Origin: Pyrenopolyporus hunteri
Lineage: Eukaryota; Ascomycota; Sordariomycetes; Xylariales; Hypoxylaceae
DNA length: 64,000 nucleotides
Direction of reading: 5' to 3'
Assembly: GCA_902806595.1 (NCBI GenBank)
Contig: CADCXC010000037.1
Coordinates: 1,240,001-1,304,000, forward strand
The first letter of the stretch is position 1; each line of letters begins with the position of its first letter. Positions 36,134-46,409 of the stretch are shown here, piece by piece. The translations under genes and the position numbers were made by a program. Below the pieces are notes generated by a model. It saw nothing but the letters and a program-made list of their open reading frames with translations, was not told where the DNA came from and made no database searches.

Positions 36134-37039
36134 ATGGAGGATAAAGCGCCTCTGGACGCGCCTCCTCCCTATACCGCCATACCAGCCAATCCTACGTCCT
36201 TCGACGAGCCGCAACTAACTTCCTTAACCTCTCACCTACAAAATCATATCGCATCCCTTCCAGACCGCATCCGGGCGACGCAGCAAGCGCGCAAGGCCGA
36301 AGAATCATTCAGTGATGCCTCATTACTAGATCATATCGTACCTGTTGTTGAGGAGTTCTTGGTTGATCTCGGAGCTCGACACCCACCTGTTCCATTAGGC
36401 ATCCTCACGTTAGTTCCAGAGGCCGCGGTACCCAAGAATGCCGTCCTCAGCGGCTTGGAAGACATGAAGCGACGTGGGGAATTTTGTCGCGTATCCAGGA
36501 TTTCTATAGACAGCCCCGGCAAAGACGCCAAATCTAGCTCTAGCGTCCCCTATCCCCGAATCATAAGTGAAGATCCAAGCTGGGCTCCCGGGCAGGAATT
36601 CAGTGATTGGGGACGATTTGACGAATCTGGTTCCTCTGCGGACGGCTCTAACCAGAAAACCAAACAACTCTGGTGGCATAACGAGGATATGGCGCACCGC
36701 CTCGCTAGTTACCTACAGCCGAAAAATGAGAAGCAAGCACGTCCGGAACTTAATTCGGTCGTTCAAGCCGTGGTCGAGCATAGAATCCCACAAAAGAAAG
36801 AAAAGAAGGGATGGGGCTGGGGGAAACGCACAAGTGGGCAAAAATCTCCGGAAGCCACTACGTCAAATCTAGTAGGAATTAGTAGCGTGGTAAAGGATCC
36901 GCAAGAAGAGAAGAAGGACCGGGAACCCGAAATGATAGTTACGGCTCAGGAGGTCGCCTTCCGTCAGGAGAATGAGTTTGGCATCTTGGAAAGCGTCCGC
37001 GGGTGGGGTATTGTTGTCACGGTCAAGCTCAGGGTCTGA
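36134..37039 (+). CDS. Conserved-looking protein of unknown function with N-terminal PPPY
   Basis: Single exon, 301 residues; family not recognised. It begins MEDKAPLDAPPPYTAIP, a PPxY motif at residues 10-13 of the kind bound by WW domains and Nedd4/Rsp5 ligases. A helical N-terminal half (about 30-130) contains LLDHIVPVVEEFLVDLGARH and GLEDMKRRGEF. The middle is acidic and aromatic (DPSWAPGQEFSDWGRFD), then a basic stretch KKEKKGWGWGKR near 223-234, and a C-terminal beta-like segment ending VVTVKLRV. No signal peptide or membrane segment. Codon use and frame length argue it is a real gene. A WW-domain protein is encoded about 14 kb away, but a link is only speculative. Confidence 0.75.
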   Translation: MEDKAPLDAPPPYTAIPANPTSFDEPQLTSLTSHLQNHIASLPDRIRATQQARKAEESFSDASLLDHIVPVVEEFLVDLGARHPPVPLGILTLVPEAAVPKNAVLSGLEDMKRRGEFCRVSRISIDSPGKDAKSSSSVPYPRIISEDPSWAPGQEFSDWGRFDESGSSADGSNQKTKQLWWHNEDMAHRLASYLQPKNEKQARPELNSVVQAVVEHRIPQKKEKKGWGWGKRTSGQKSPEATTSNLVGISSVVKDPQEEKKDREPEMIVTAQEVAFRQENEFGILESVRGWGIVVTVKLRV

Positions 37040-37957
37040 AGTTGATTCCCCCATCCAATAACGATGATTAATATATAATTCCTTGCTATCTCCCAATATA
37101 TGGTGTATATGTGTACTGTTATTTCGTTTCATGTGCGGTACGCTCAGAATACGCGATAGGCGAAAGGAATGTAGCCACTAACCTAAATTCTTATATCTTG
37201 AAGTTCCATTAGCAGAATATATCTCTAACGTTCATCATACCTACGCCCTATTTTATACAGGAACAGAGGCCTTCATAGTAAACGGAACCTTCTATCTCAT
37301 TTTGGGCCCTCGATTTAGGTATCTCACTTAATACTTAGTTGTATGACAAGTTCCGATATTAACAAGTGTATAAACTTCGCTCCATATTGAATAATAAATC
37401 AATAGTAAGGGGATTTAGTACCGGGGGCGTGAAATGTATGGGTTATACTTAGTAGTTGTGTAGGTGCATGACACAGCTTTGGCGGGTATAACCTCCTGTG
37501 ATCTTTATGATAATATAGTTCCTGTGTCGTATTCCGACAATTAGTTTTCATCCGTAAATATAATCGAGAAAGACTTATAAGTTATGTGTAATGTGTAACT
37601 CGTTCTACCACCATCGACCTGATTAGCTTTACATACATCCCCTATTCGGGTCCCGAGTGAGTGTAACAGTGAGGTGTTTATTCTTGACACGGATACAGTA
37701 CTTGGATGTGACCGCTGGGAAATCATCACGAACAACACGCCAGGGGATCCTACGTCAGGGCGTAGTTGGGACATAGGGTTGACTCTAAAAGGTTGCTTGA
37801 GGAAAACGGTTATAAACACCATGGCTCGACTATCAGCTTCTCTCGCTTCTCTCTCTTATGCTAGGTACTAGAGAAACACCATCTTCTCCTTTCCTCAGTA
37901 CCACTCAGTACCAATAAATCCTAGTACTCAGCACGATCCACCGACCCATCAGCAACC
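37040..37957. other. Intergenic; upstream short ORF near the Cys/Pro-rich gene
   Basis: No main gene. At 37821-37871 an ATG opens a 16-codon frame (MARLSASLASLSYARY) 87 bp before the next start codon. It could be an upstream ORF in the 5' leader. The rest is AT-leaning and featureless. Confidence 0.4.
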
Positions 37958-38697
37958 ATGCCTTGCTGCGGGGACCGCTCCTGTCCGTACGGCTGCTACA
38001 ACAACCCTTCACACGTTAACTACCAAGGCCCCAGGCGGGCCCTCGGTTCCTCTAGCCGAGGGTACGGTAATACTCGCACCGTCCGATGTGGCTGTGGCTA
38101 CACGGAGAGCTACGTGCCGAACGACGTCCGCTGCACGTGCAACCGACGTCCCCGACCGGACCCTATCCCGCATCCCGACCCACGACCTCGGCCGCCCACG
38201 CCGCCGCAGCCCAACCCGCGGCCTCCGCCCAACCCCGAGCCCCAGCCGATCCCGTCGCCCCATCCCAACCCCCGACCGCCGCGGCCCGCGACGCCGGTCA
38301 GCGGCGGCGGGGTCGCGGCGGATACAAGGCAGATACTGCTGCGGTCTCTGGCGGACTGGCACCGCGCGCGTGAGGACGAGGGCCGCGGCCTCCCCCGGCA
38401 GCCGACGCACTATCCGTTTTCTCCGGAGTACATGCGCAATATTTTCGGCGACCGGTACGAGAACATAACGCCTGATGAGTGTAAGTAGTATCAAGATTTC
38501 CGATTCTCCCCCTTGCAACGTTCCGTGGGATCCGGGCTCCTATAAGGAGTCCTTGATAGCCTTTAACCCTGGGAGATATGCCAAGTCCCGGTCTTCCGTA
38601 TCCGCTAGAATTCGTAGAATGATAATCACTAACTTTCGCTGTAGACATGCAGCTTCTGGAGATCGCAGCGCAAATGACAGGCATGTCGCAGAGGTAG
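37958..38697 (+). CDS. Cys-rich/Pro-rich protein, function unknown
   Basis: Exon 1 37958-38480 and exon 2 38645-38697, joined across a 164-nt intron (GTAAGT...TAG, branch CACTAAC), give 191 residues ending MQLLEIAAQMTGMSQR. Without splicing the frame would end two codons after the donor. Not recognised as a known family. Residues 1-61 carry eight cysteines: CC-x4-C-x3-C (3-13) and CxC-x12-CxC (44-61), a spacing that could bind zinc. Residues 65-115 are a proline-rich tract with repeated P-x-P and NPRP words. The C-terminal 75 residues look helical. There is no signal peptide, so it is probably intracellular. High GC in the proline tract makes the opposite strand open too, but only this frame has the splice-consistent tail. 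Confidence 0.68.
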
Positions 38698-39096
38698 GGC
38701 ACACAAGCTCACACAGTCGTAACAGGGGCCTTCCCGAGCGATGCTTCTCAGCGGATGAGGGTGGAGTCATGTGATCGTGCCTCCTCCAGAGCAGAAGGTG
38801 AGAGAAAATAGGGCCTAGATTATGCCTACCGGATACGGCCGACTGAGCTGAGAATAGATGAGGATAGGGGTCCTAGATTTTAGCGGATGGAAGATGTAGT
38901 CAGCGTTGGCATTGTATGGAGACCAGGCAATTAATAAAAATCTTCGATAAGCTTTCCGGGTCTTTGTTTATTTAATGAGTGAAAATAACGCGAAAGTTTG
39001 TTTGGTGATGATGACGGGCTCTATTCGATATTCGGCTATAATCAGCATATCGAAATGCATACCTACGTATACTGCGCCCTATGCCCGTGGTCCGCT
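38698..39096. other. Intergenic between convergent genes
   Basis: 3' region shared by the Cys/Pro-rich gene (plus) and the next gene (minus). No feature seen. Confidence 0.5.
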
Positions 39097-40263
39097 TCAG
39101 AGAGATTGATTCTTAGCCCACCACCGCCTCAACCCCTCGACATCACACCATTCCAACTGTGTCGGATTCTCGTACCACCAACTATGACCGGCTGCTGGGC
39201 GATCGCTTGCGTACTTTTTCAAGCTGCCGCCGTCGAATCGATGATTCTTCACGCCCAGCAGCAAAACCACACTTCCAACCTGAGGCTTGAACTGTTCCGG
39301 ATCCAAGAATACCGTCAGTAGCACATGCTTGTTGGTAGAGGGGTCTGTGAGCCTAGCCTGCCGCTGGCTGTAGGGCGGTAGCCCGGAGGGCTCGAGATCC
39401 GATATCATAGAGACCACAGCTAGTACGTTGACGCTCCAATTTTGCTTGTACGGTAAGTTGGGGATAGAGCGTAGCTTAGTGAGCTTGAGGGGCTTTCCGA
39501 GATTGTTACTCGACCGAGTGAGGTGATTTGTGCCGGACGCGTTGGTAACGGAGCCCCTATTGCTAGGTTCTGCTGTGAGATCGAGCCTATTATGGGTTAC
39601 CTTTGCTACGGCATCCGGTATGACTTCGAAATCGTCATCAGCGTCAACGACTACTTTCGGCAGGCCAACGCCACTGTCGAAAGACTGCGTGCCAGGATTA
39701 TCCAGAGATCGACCAGTTATCTTCGGGGATTGCCTTCGGGTCTCGACTTCGTCCTGGAACATTTCGGTGTCTTCTTGTGCATTTTCAGCATGTGCTGTAT
39801 CGACGAGGGCGTTGTGCCATCCGACGAGCGTAAGATCCTCGACGACCAGATAGACCATCCTATTTTCCGAGGCGTGGTTATCGCGTTCCTTCTCCTTTCC
39901 CTTGGTAGTCGATGAAGTCCCGCCGGTGCCGTTCGAGACCTCCCTCCACTCTACCCGGAATCTCTCCAGCTTGACGTAGGACCCGAATGCGACTTCTCCT
40001 TCGTCGACGTATCTATGCATCTCGGCCGACAGCAGGGCCTGGATACATAGCTCCCCATCTCCTAGCAATAGACGTACGGCGCGCCATCTCTTCGATCCAG
40101 ATGTATGGACGGAATCAACGCCCTCGACCAGAAATACCGAGCCGGGGATGCAGTATCCGGTGCGTAAGATGTCGGCAATGAGAGGTATTGGTTCGAAAGG
40201 CTCCGGCGCGATACATGTTATATCGGGGGCTTCTGGTGATGGACGGGACGAAGAGGCGGACAT
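39097..40263 (-). CDS. Hypothetical protein, possible nucleic-acid-binding fold
   Basis: Single exon, 388 residues. I do not recognise the family with confidence. Residues about 20-110 (IADILRTGYCIPGSVFLVEGVD...FGSYVKLERFRVEW) and the C-terminal region (HVLLTVFLDPEQFKPQVGSVVLLLGVKNHRFDG, quoted here only as separate words VLLTVFLDP and GSVVLLLGV) show beta-strand patterns like OB-folds. The middle is acidic and low complexity. The C-terminus is Trp-rich (WWYENPTQLEW, LRRWW). An OB-fold DNA-binding role is a guess from pattern alone. Start ATG is the first in frame; no introns are needed. Confidence 0.65.
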   Translation of the reverse strand: MSASSSRPSPEAPDITCIAPEPFEPIPLIADILRTGYCIPGSVFLVEGVDSVHTSGSKRWRAVRLLLGDGELCIQALLSAEMHRYVDEGEVAFGSYVKLERFRVEWREVSNGTGGTSSTTKGKEKERDNHASENRMVYLVVEDLTLVGWHNALVDTAHAENAQEDTEMFQDEVETRRQSPKITGRSLDNPGTQSFDSGVGLPKVVVDADDDFEVIPDAVAKVTHNRLDLTAEPSNRGSVTNASGTNHLTRSSNNLGKPLKLTKLRSIPNLPYKQNWSVNVLAVVSMISDLEPSGLPPYSQRQARLTDPSTNKHVLLTVFLDPEQFKPQVGSVVLLLGVKNHRFDGGSLKKYASDRPAAGHSWWYENPTQLEWCDVEGLRRWWAKNQSL

Positions 40264-40922
40264 GAATTTCGAGTTGGGCCGGTCATGATTTAGTGAGGTT
40301 CCCGCAAGAGGCGCGAGAACGAGACCAAGGCTACGTTAGGTAAATTAATTAAGATCCCGATTAGGGCTGCCAGGTCGACAGAGTTACGTCTTAGAGTAAC
40401 GCAAGTAACATAAAAAGGGTGTTAAAGGAAGAATTCGTTCCAATGGCTCCGTACCCTAAAATGATGGTTGTTCCACAACGGTGGGGCAATTGGAGGCGCG
40501 TCATTCCTTTCAGAGGGGCTGGTACGAAGTACATACAGTTACAAGAGACATGTATCACAAGAAGAGGGTCCTTCATTAGAAGGAATACTTCTTTTTTATG
40601 CATTATATAAATCTTGATCTTTACCTCTGTCTTCAGTATATCTTTCCCACTTGATTACGAGAAACCAGTATAACTTACATTTCAATTCCTACAATAAACT
40701 ATTTAATTTCCCATGGCTCGCCGTGTCTTACTTTCGAGAGCGGGTGATGGAAATTAAGAGCAGCACTTCTCATGCTTAATAGTGGTTTTATGCCTAAGTT
40801 CATACGGTCCTTCACAGCTCAAGAATATCGCTTTACGGAATAAATATACATAAGTCAATGTCATACGGACGTGATCGTGCTACTTTTTCATATCTAAATC
40901 ATAGTCTAAGTCGTCAACGTTC
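40264..40922. other. Intergenic, no gene seen
   Basis: Upstream of the hypothetical gene and downstream of the GH3 gene, both on the minus strand. The frames at 40391-40603 and 40419-40610 are mutual shadows without recognisable content. Confidence 0.5.
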
Positions 40923-43900
40923 CTAGACACAATTCAGGGTAACATTCAACCTCGTGTTGATATCGCCTCCATGATCCAAGAGTGCGAAAGTATACGGCCC
41001 TCTCTCCAATTCCCAATCGTTTCTCCTATTCAGGATAGTGAGATACCTGCTCACGTCCAGCTCTAACAATATCGTGGTCTCCTCTCCGGGTGCTATGTCG
41101 ACGCGTTGGAAGGCCACAAGTTGCTTCACCGGCTGTACGACGGATGAGACACGCCCCAAGACATAGACTTGCGCCACATAACTCCCTGCTGACGCTCCGC
41201 TATTCCTAACTGTAACTGAGAACGTAATCGTGTCGCCGGCCTTAAAGTCCATGACACCCGTCTCATTCGTCGACGCTTCGAACCTAGACACTTCGAACGT
41301 CGTATAGGACAGCCCATACCCGAACCAATACGCCGGTGACGATTCCGTGTCGAGATAATTCTTCCGATGAGCTGTCGGCTTATAATTGTAATACACAGGG
41401 ATCTGGCCTGCATGCATCGGCACAGTCACGGGCATCCGGCCGCCAGGGTTAACAGTACCGAATAGCACGTCTGCGATGGCCTGTCCACCAGATTGGCCGG
41501 GAAAGAAAGTGTTTAGCACGGCAGCGCTTTGATTGTAGTACTCGATCGCGAAGGGTCGGCCGCCCTGGAGAACGAGCACGACGGGCTTCCCCAACTTGTA
41601 GATCTCTTTAGCCAGCAGATCCTGGCTTGGTGCGAGGCCAAGCGTGCCCCGATCCCCGCTTTCTCCATCACTATTCCAAGCCGCTCCAACGGCTAGAATC
41701 ACGATGTCCGAGGATTTTGCCAGCTGGACAGCCTGGTCGATAGAATCACCGTTCCGACTGACGAGGTTCCAAAAGAGAATGAGTTGGGAATTAAGAGAAT
41801 TTATATTCGCAATCTTTTTGTATAGGTTAAATGCTTGATATTCGATGCGAATGTGGTAAGTTTCCCCTTTCCTAAACGTGAAAGGGGCGGAGCCTTGAGG
41901 AGGCAATGTCCCGTTAACCGTGATATAATCGTATTCCATGATGTTGCCGATAATGTTACCCGACTTGGGGAGTTCGTCTACTCCGTACGACGTGATTAGC
42001 CTCCCGTCGATGAAGAGTTTCACCGTTGTGTTAGGTCCAACTGCAGCCCCAATCCACCCATCCACATCAGTATCAACAGGAGATCGCAACTCGCCTTCCC
42101 AGATAGCGCTGAAGTTATTAGACGGTAGACCGTCAGGGGGATATAATCCCCAATCAAGTGCCGGAATCTCTATCCTACGTACCACGGGCACGGTATAATT
42201 AGTATCGGCGAAATACGTCGCGGAAAGACCGCCTGCCGTTCCATTCGATGACAGAAGATATGGTGGGATGACATATTGCGCATTGTACTCCCAAGTGTTG
42301 GTTCCCCAGCTTGAAACCAACTCGAATTCGCCCTCATCCGCGTATTTAAGCACCCCTTGACGAATTGTCTGCGCCAATTCCGCCGGATACTGACCCCATT
42401 GGCCGGAGTAATCGCCGTAATTAAGCACATCGGTGAAGGGTCCGACAAGAGCAACCTTATGGATATTCTGAGCAGAAGGTCTCAGTGGCAACGTCGAGTT
42501 CTTGTTTTCGAGGAGAACAACACTTCGCTGGGCAGCTTCAAGGGTCAGATCCTGATGGCTTTTCACAATTTGCCGGGGATCGACATTCGCCGGGACAAAG
42601 GGGTCGTCGAACAGACCGAGATCCCATTTAACACCCAGCATTTTGCGTATATGAGATTGCAGAGTCGTTAGCTCTACGGAACCATTTTTAACTAAATCCT
42701 TCGTCGCCTAGGCTTTTGTTAGTAACATGTCATCGTTAGGATGAGGGAGTAATTTACATTGAGATAAAGCTCTAGGGGGTAGTCATAGAACTGAACCATC
42801 CCTCCGGCGTTAAACCATTGCCCTATTGCGTCCGCTGGAGTATCGGCTACCCGATGTGCTGACTGCAGCTCAATCATGCCTAACATGAGTTTAGTATGAT
42901 ACGCGACTTAGGCCTCCTTCGGGACGCCAATACCAGTATCGTCCGCAATTATAAATCCATCATATCCCCAGTCGTCGAGCGCCTGGTATAGCATAGGGTG
43001 TACATGGGCAGGTACGTCATCGAGTTCGTTATACGCCCTATACCACGTTCAATGCAAGTAACCTAAGTGTAAATTATATCTCCTTACATCATTACTCCTC
43101 TGGCTCCGCCCAGCTGGATTGCTGCTTTGAACGGCATCAGAAGATCCTGCATAACCTGGCGATTCCCATGGCCCATGAAGGGGGCAGCGTTATGCCCTGA
43201 CTGTGGAGCGCCATGGGCGGCGAAGTGCTATCAAAGAAAAGTTAGCAATTGCCATACCTATGATAGTATCCGTTATTACATACCTTCAACACCGGCACCA
43301 CAGCATCCGGCTCGGACCAGGATCCATTCTTTGAGAGCCCACGAGAGTAAGAAACTCCCATATGCGAAGTCAACACTTTATCTTCTCCCCAAGCCTCTAC
43401 ATATGATCAATATTAAAATAGCCTCTGCATAATCCGAGAGGCCGTACCTTGCATTCGTCCCCATCGAGGATCTTGGCCGATATCAAGCACCGGAGACAAG
43501 CAAGCATGGATACCGATCGACCTCGCCTCGGCTCCAATTGCTCTCCCGACACGATATACCAGGTCGGTATCGAAGCTGGCCGATAGTCCCAAGCTCTGCG
43601 GGAATATGGACTGTTTATAAGACCCAACGCCGTGGAGGCACTCTCCCAAGTGGATGAACGGGATACTTAGTCGCGCTTTGCGCAGATTCAACTCTTGCAC
43701 AGAATTATAATGAGACGTGTTGAGGGGGTACCTGTACGAGAGTAAGCCGGACCCCCTTTAATATGGGAGGTTACGGGACACACCAGTCGTGCATCACACC
43801 TATAGGTGAATCCGGGCTCAAGCGCATCGTATAGTCTCGGGACCATGTGAGTACAGGAACGCTATGGTGTAACTGTCTCGCTCACCATAAAGCTCATTTT

Positions 43901-44186
43901 TCGACTCCACTCCTACTATGTCGCCGCCGAACATGAGATGTAATTGCAGGACTGGGATACCTGTTAGTTTACAATACACATAATAGTCTGCCAATCAGCA
44001 GGTGGTCTAACCAAGGTCCTGAATTGTCATATTCGAAACCAACGCATCTATATACGACTCCTTATCTTGAGACACTTTACGATCGATCTTTCTGCCCAAC
44101 GACTCTTCTTTGCCTACGAACTCACTCGCACGAACGTCGAGGTATGCGAAGGCACCTAATAGGCCTAACAGGCAAAACGGCCGCAT
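40923..44186 (-). CDS. Secreted GH3 beta-glucosidase-like enzyme with PA14 domain
   Basis: Nine exons: 44186-44012, 43960-43886, 43835-43784, 43731-43448, 43396-43284, 43227-43088, 43037-42934, 42879-42758 and 42707-40923. They close in frame to 949 residues; all eight introns are 50-56 nt. A signal peptide is visible (MRPFCLLGLLGAFAYLDVRA). The GH3 barrel has DPRWGR (near 190) and KHFAAHG (233-239). The nucleophile region is GFIIADDTG (D312/D313). The second GH3 domain is split by a PA14-type insertion (YFADTNYTVP...WIGAAVGPNTTVKLFIDG as separate words), then VLALVLQGGRPF-like and the fibronectin-III-like C-terminus. Many N-x-S/T sites fit secretion. It probably hydrolyses terminal beta-glucosides or xylosides; exact substrate unknown. 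Same strand as the esterase gene upstream. Confidence 0.94.
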
Positions 44187-44699
44187 TGTGAAACCAAATC
44201 ATGAAGTGAACCGTTTGTGTGCGATGCTATCATTAGGCATTGGGTGATTCTCGACCGTAATATCGATAGTTATAGCCGTCAAGGTAACAACATGGATTAA
44301 CCCACGAATAGCACGTCGGTGAACGACGTTACATTCTCCTCTTTTCGGGTTACGTTGAGCTACCCTGATGTATTCGGTCAACGGAATCTTGCCGATGCTA
44401 ACTAAAGGACCCACGGCAGCCATATCCATTATCACTAAAGGTATAGCATATACATGCCTACCTACCTCATTCGGCTGCGGCCCCCTTGTCCATCCCCTCG
44501 TTTTCCGACTTGGCTTGTCTCCCGAGCGGAGTTGATAACATGACCCATTAGGATAACTACCGGGAATAACTTCACAGCAACGCACTCCCGGTAAACCTCA
44601 AGCTAACCCGCACTTGAAGAAATCGTCAAAGCTAGCGTATATGCACACTCGTAAAAGCGCCGAACGCCAACGTGATATCCCAGCCCCCTAAATGCAATA
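44187..44699. other. Intergenic: GH3 promoter and esterase 3' end
   Basis: 513 bp between two minus-strand genes, so it must hold the GH3 promoter. The open frame 44199-44585 (minus) crosses it but has no recognisable domain and ends just before the GH3 start. Confidence 0.5.
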
Positions 44700-46409
44700 T
44701 TAGATCAGGAACGCATCCGCGTGGGTAGTTAAGAACTCCTGCGTCGAGCTCCTGAAGTCGTCCGCTAGTAGATTGCTCTTGTTGCTCCAAAACTGCATCA
44801 CTTGCTTCTTCTCCTTCCACTGCGGCCACTTCTGGAACTCGGAGCTCGTGCCCTCGTTGGGATCCATCGTGTACAGGAACGAGATGTAGTAGCTCTGGAT
44901 GGACTTGCTAGCGTAGTTGGGCAGGATGCCGTAGAACACCTGTAGCAGATCTGAGGCGTGGAATGTGCCGAGAATCGGGGTGCCGTAGTTGTAGGATGCG
45001 AGGTAAGACCACGATGGCACGTTCGGGTTTGTAGCGAGGGCTGATTCGAGAAATACTCTCCGTGTAATGGTGAACACTATGTCGCCGAGGATCGCGGCAA
45101 GACGCTTGAACTCCGGATACACGTTGTATAAGATGCCGGTATTGAAGGGGCTGCCGGCGGTAATCGACGGGTCGTACGTGTTGACAAGGCCCTCGACCTG
45201 TGCTCTGTCGGTACTAGGGAAGAACACCTTCCAAATGTAGTCGACGAGCTTGTCGCTACTCGTGATATTGGGCTGAAATAAAGCGAAAAGCGTCCCTTCA
45301 TCTTCTTGATCTCCTATGATCATCGGCACGGCGGCGTATCTACCATTTAGGGCAAGGACGTCGGGGCTCTCGGGCAAGACGACGCCGTCTGGCCGTGGAA
45401 GATACGATAGGGAGAGGGATTGGTAGCTTAAAATACCAGGAACACTGTTAGCTGCGTTGAGGAAGGTACTGTAGTCAACGCCACGGAGGCATTCAAGCGT
45501 GTTCGCGGCGCCAGCGCAGCCCGCTTTTCCGACTACAGTATCGTATATATCCTGGGAGCGAGGGCTGTCCACCGGCTGAGCTGGGACTACGCTTCCGCTA
45601 TTCATGATGGCTGCGCGGAAGAGCTTCTTCCCGTTGTACGTGTTGTCTCCTCCGTATAGAGCCATTTGATCGAAGACGGAGATGGCGCCGGCCGATTCTC
45701 CCCATATAGTCACCTTTTCGGGATCCCCACCAAACGCCGCTATGTTGTCCTGCACCCATTCTAGGCCCATCCGTTGATCCAGGAGCCCCAGGTTCGATGC
45801 CCCGTCGGCAAGGATCTCTTTGCCAGCTAAGAAGCCGAACCCGCCCACCCGGTAGTTGACCGAGACGAATACAAAAGGTTTACCTTGGTCGATACCGTTA
45901 GATACCAGAGAGGAAGCGTCGTACATCTGTGGGCTGCCAAGTTCGAATCCGCCGCCGAAAATCCAGAAGAGAACGGGAAGCTTCGCATCCGGCGCAGTAC
46001 CCTTGGGCCGTTGGACTCTCATAGTTAAACAGTCCTCCGTTTGGCCCGTGACAGTTTGGAAGAGCGGGGTGTTGATCAATTCGCCTATGACAGAGGTGAG
46101 AAGATCTCCGCCCGTAGAGAGGTACATCTGTGGGCAGGAGGGGCCGATCCCAGTAGCATCGAAGGTACCGAGAGAAGAGTTAAGCCTCTGCGGCGGTTTC
46201 AGGCGCAAGTTTCCCTCCGGAGCTTGAGCGAAAGGTATGCCTCCAAAACTCTCGACTTTGCCCAAGACGGAACCGACAATGGTGCCCTGTGGCGTAACCA
46301 CTGAGGTCTTAGCGGCTCGCTGTTCCAGGGTTTGCGTCGGTGCCGGAAGACCAGCGACCAAGCTGGCGAGCGTTGCCGCCGCTGCTAGAGAGGCTAGGGC
46401 GTTATACAT
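44700..46409 (-). CDS. Secreted type-B carboxylesterase/lipase
   Basis: Single exon, 569 residues, the length of fungal type-B esterases such as the Candida rugosa lipase family. Signal peptide about 1-20 (ending SLVAG), followed by a possible propeptide. Catalytic triad visible: S239 in GESAG, E371 in DQEDEGTLF and H484 in FHASD. FGGGFELG (151-158) supplies the oxyanion hole. C92 and C127 (EDCLTMRV) form the usual first disulfide. An alpha/beta-hydrolase that cleaves carboxylic esters outside the cell. It lies next to the GH3 gene on the same strand. No introns. Confidence 0.94.
   Translation of the reverse strand: MYNALASLAAAATLASLVAGLPAPTQTLEQRAAKTSVVTPQGTIVGSVLGKVESFGGIPFAQAPEGNLRLKPPQRLNSSLGTFDATGIGPSCPQMYLSTGGDLLTSVIGELINTPLFQTVTGQTEDCLTMRVQRPKGTAPDAKLPVLFWIFGGGFELGSPQMYDASSLVSNGIDQGKPFVFVSVNYRVGGFGFLAGKEILADGASNLGLLDQRMGLEWVQDNIAAFGGDPEKVTIWGESAGAISVFDQMALYGGDNTYNGKKLFRAAIMNSGSVVPAQPVDSPRSQDIYDTVVGKAGCAGAANTLECLRGVDYSTFLNAANSVPGILSYQSLSLSYLPRPDGVVLPESPDVLALNGRYAAVPMIIGDQEDEGTLFALFQPNITSSDKLVDYIWKVFFPSTDRAQVEGLVNTYDPSITAGSPFNTGILYNVYPEFKRLAAILGDIVFTITRRVFLESALATNPNVPSWSYLASYNYGTPILGTFHASDLLQVFYGILPNYASKSIQSYYISFLYTMDPNEGTSSEFQKWPQWKEKKQVMQFWSNKSNLLADDFRSSTQEFLTTHADAFLI

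Noticed and set aside
38009..38518. 169-residue minus-strand ORF opposite the Cys/Pro-rich gene
   Set aside because: Shadow of the GC-rich proline tract; only the plus-strand frame has a cysteine pattern and a splice-consistent C-terminus.
44199..44585. 128-residue minus-strand ORF between the GH3 and esterase genes
   Set aside because: No domain, no homology I recognise, and it occupies the region expected to hold the GH3 promoter.
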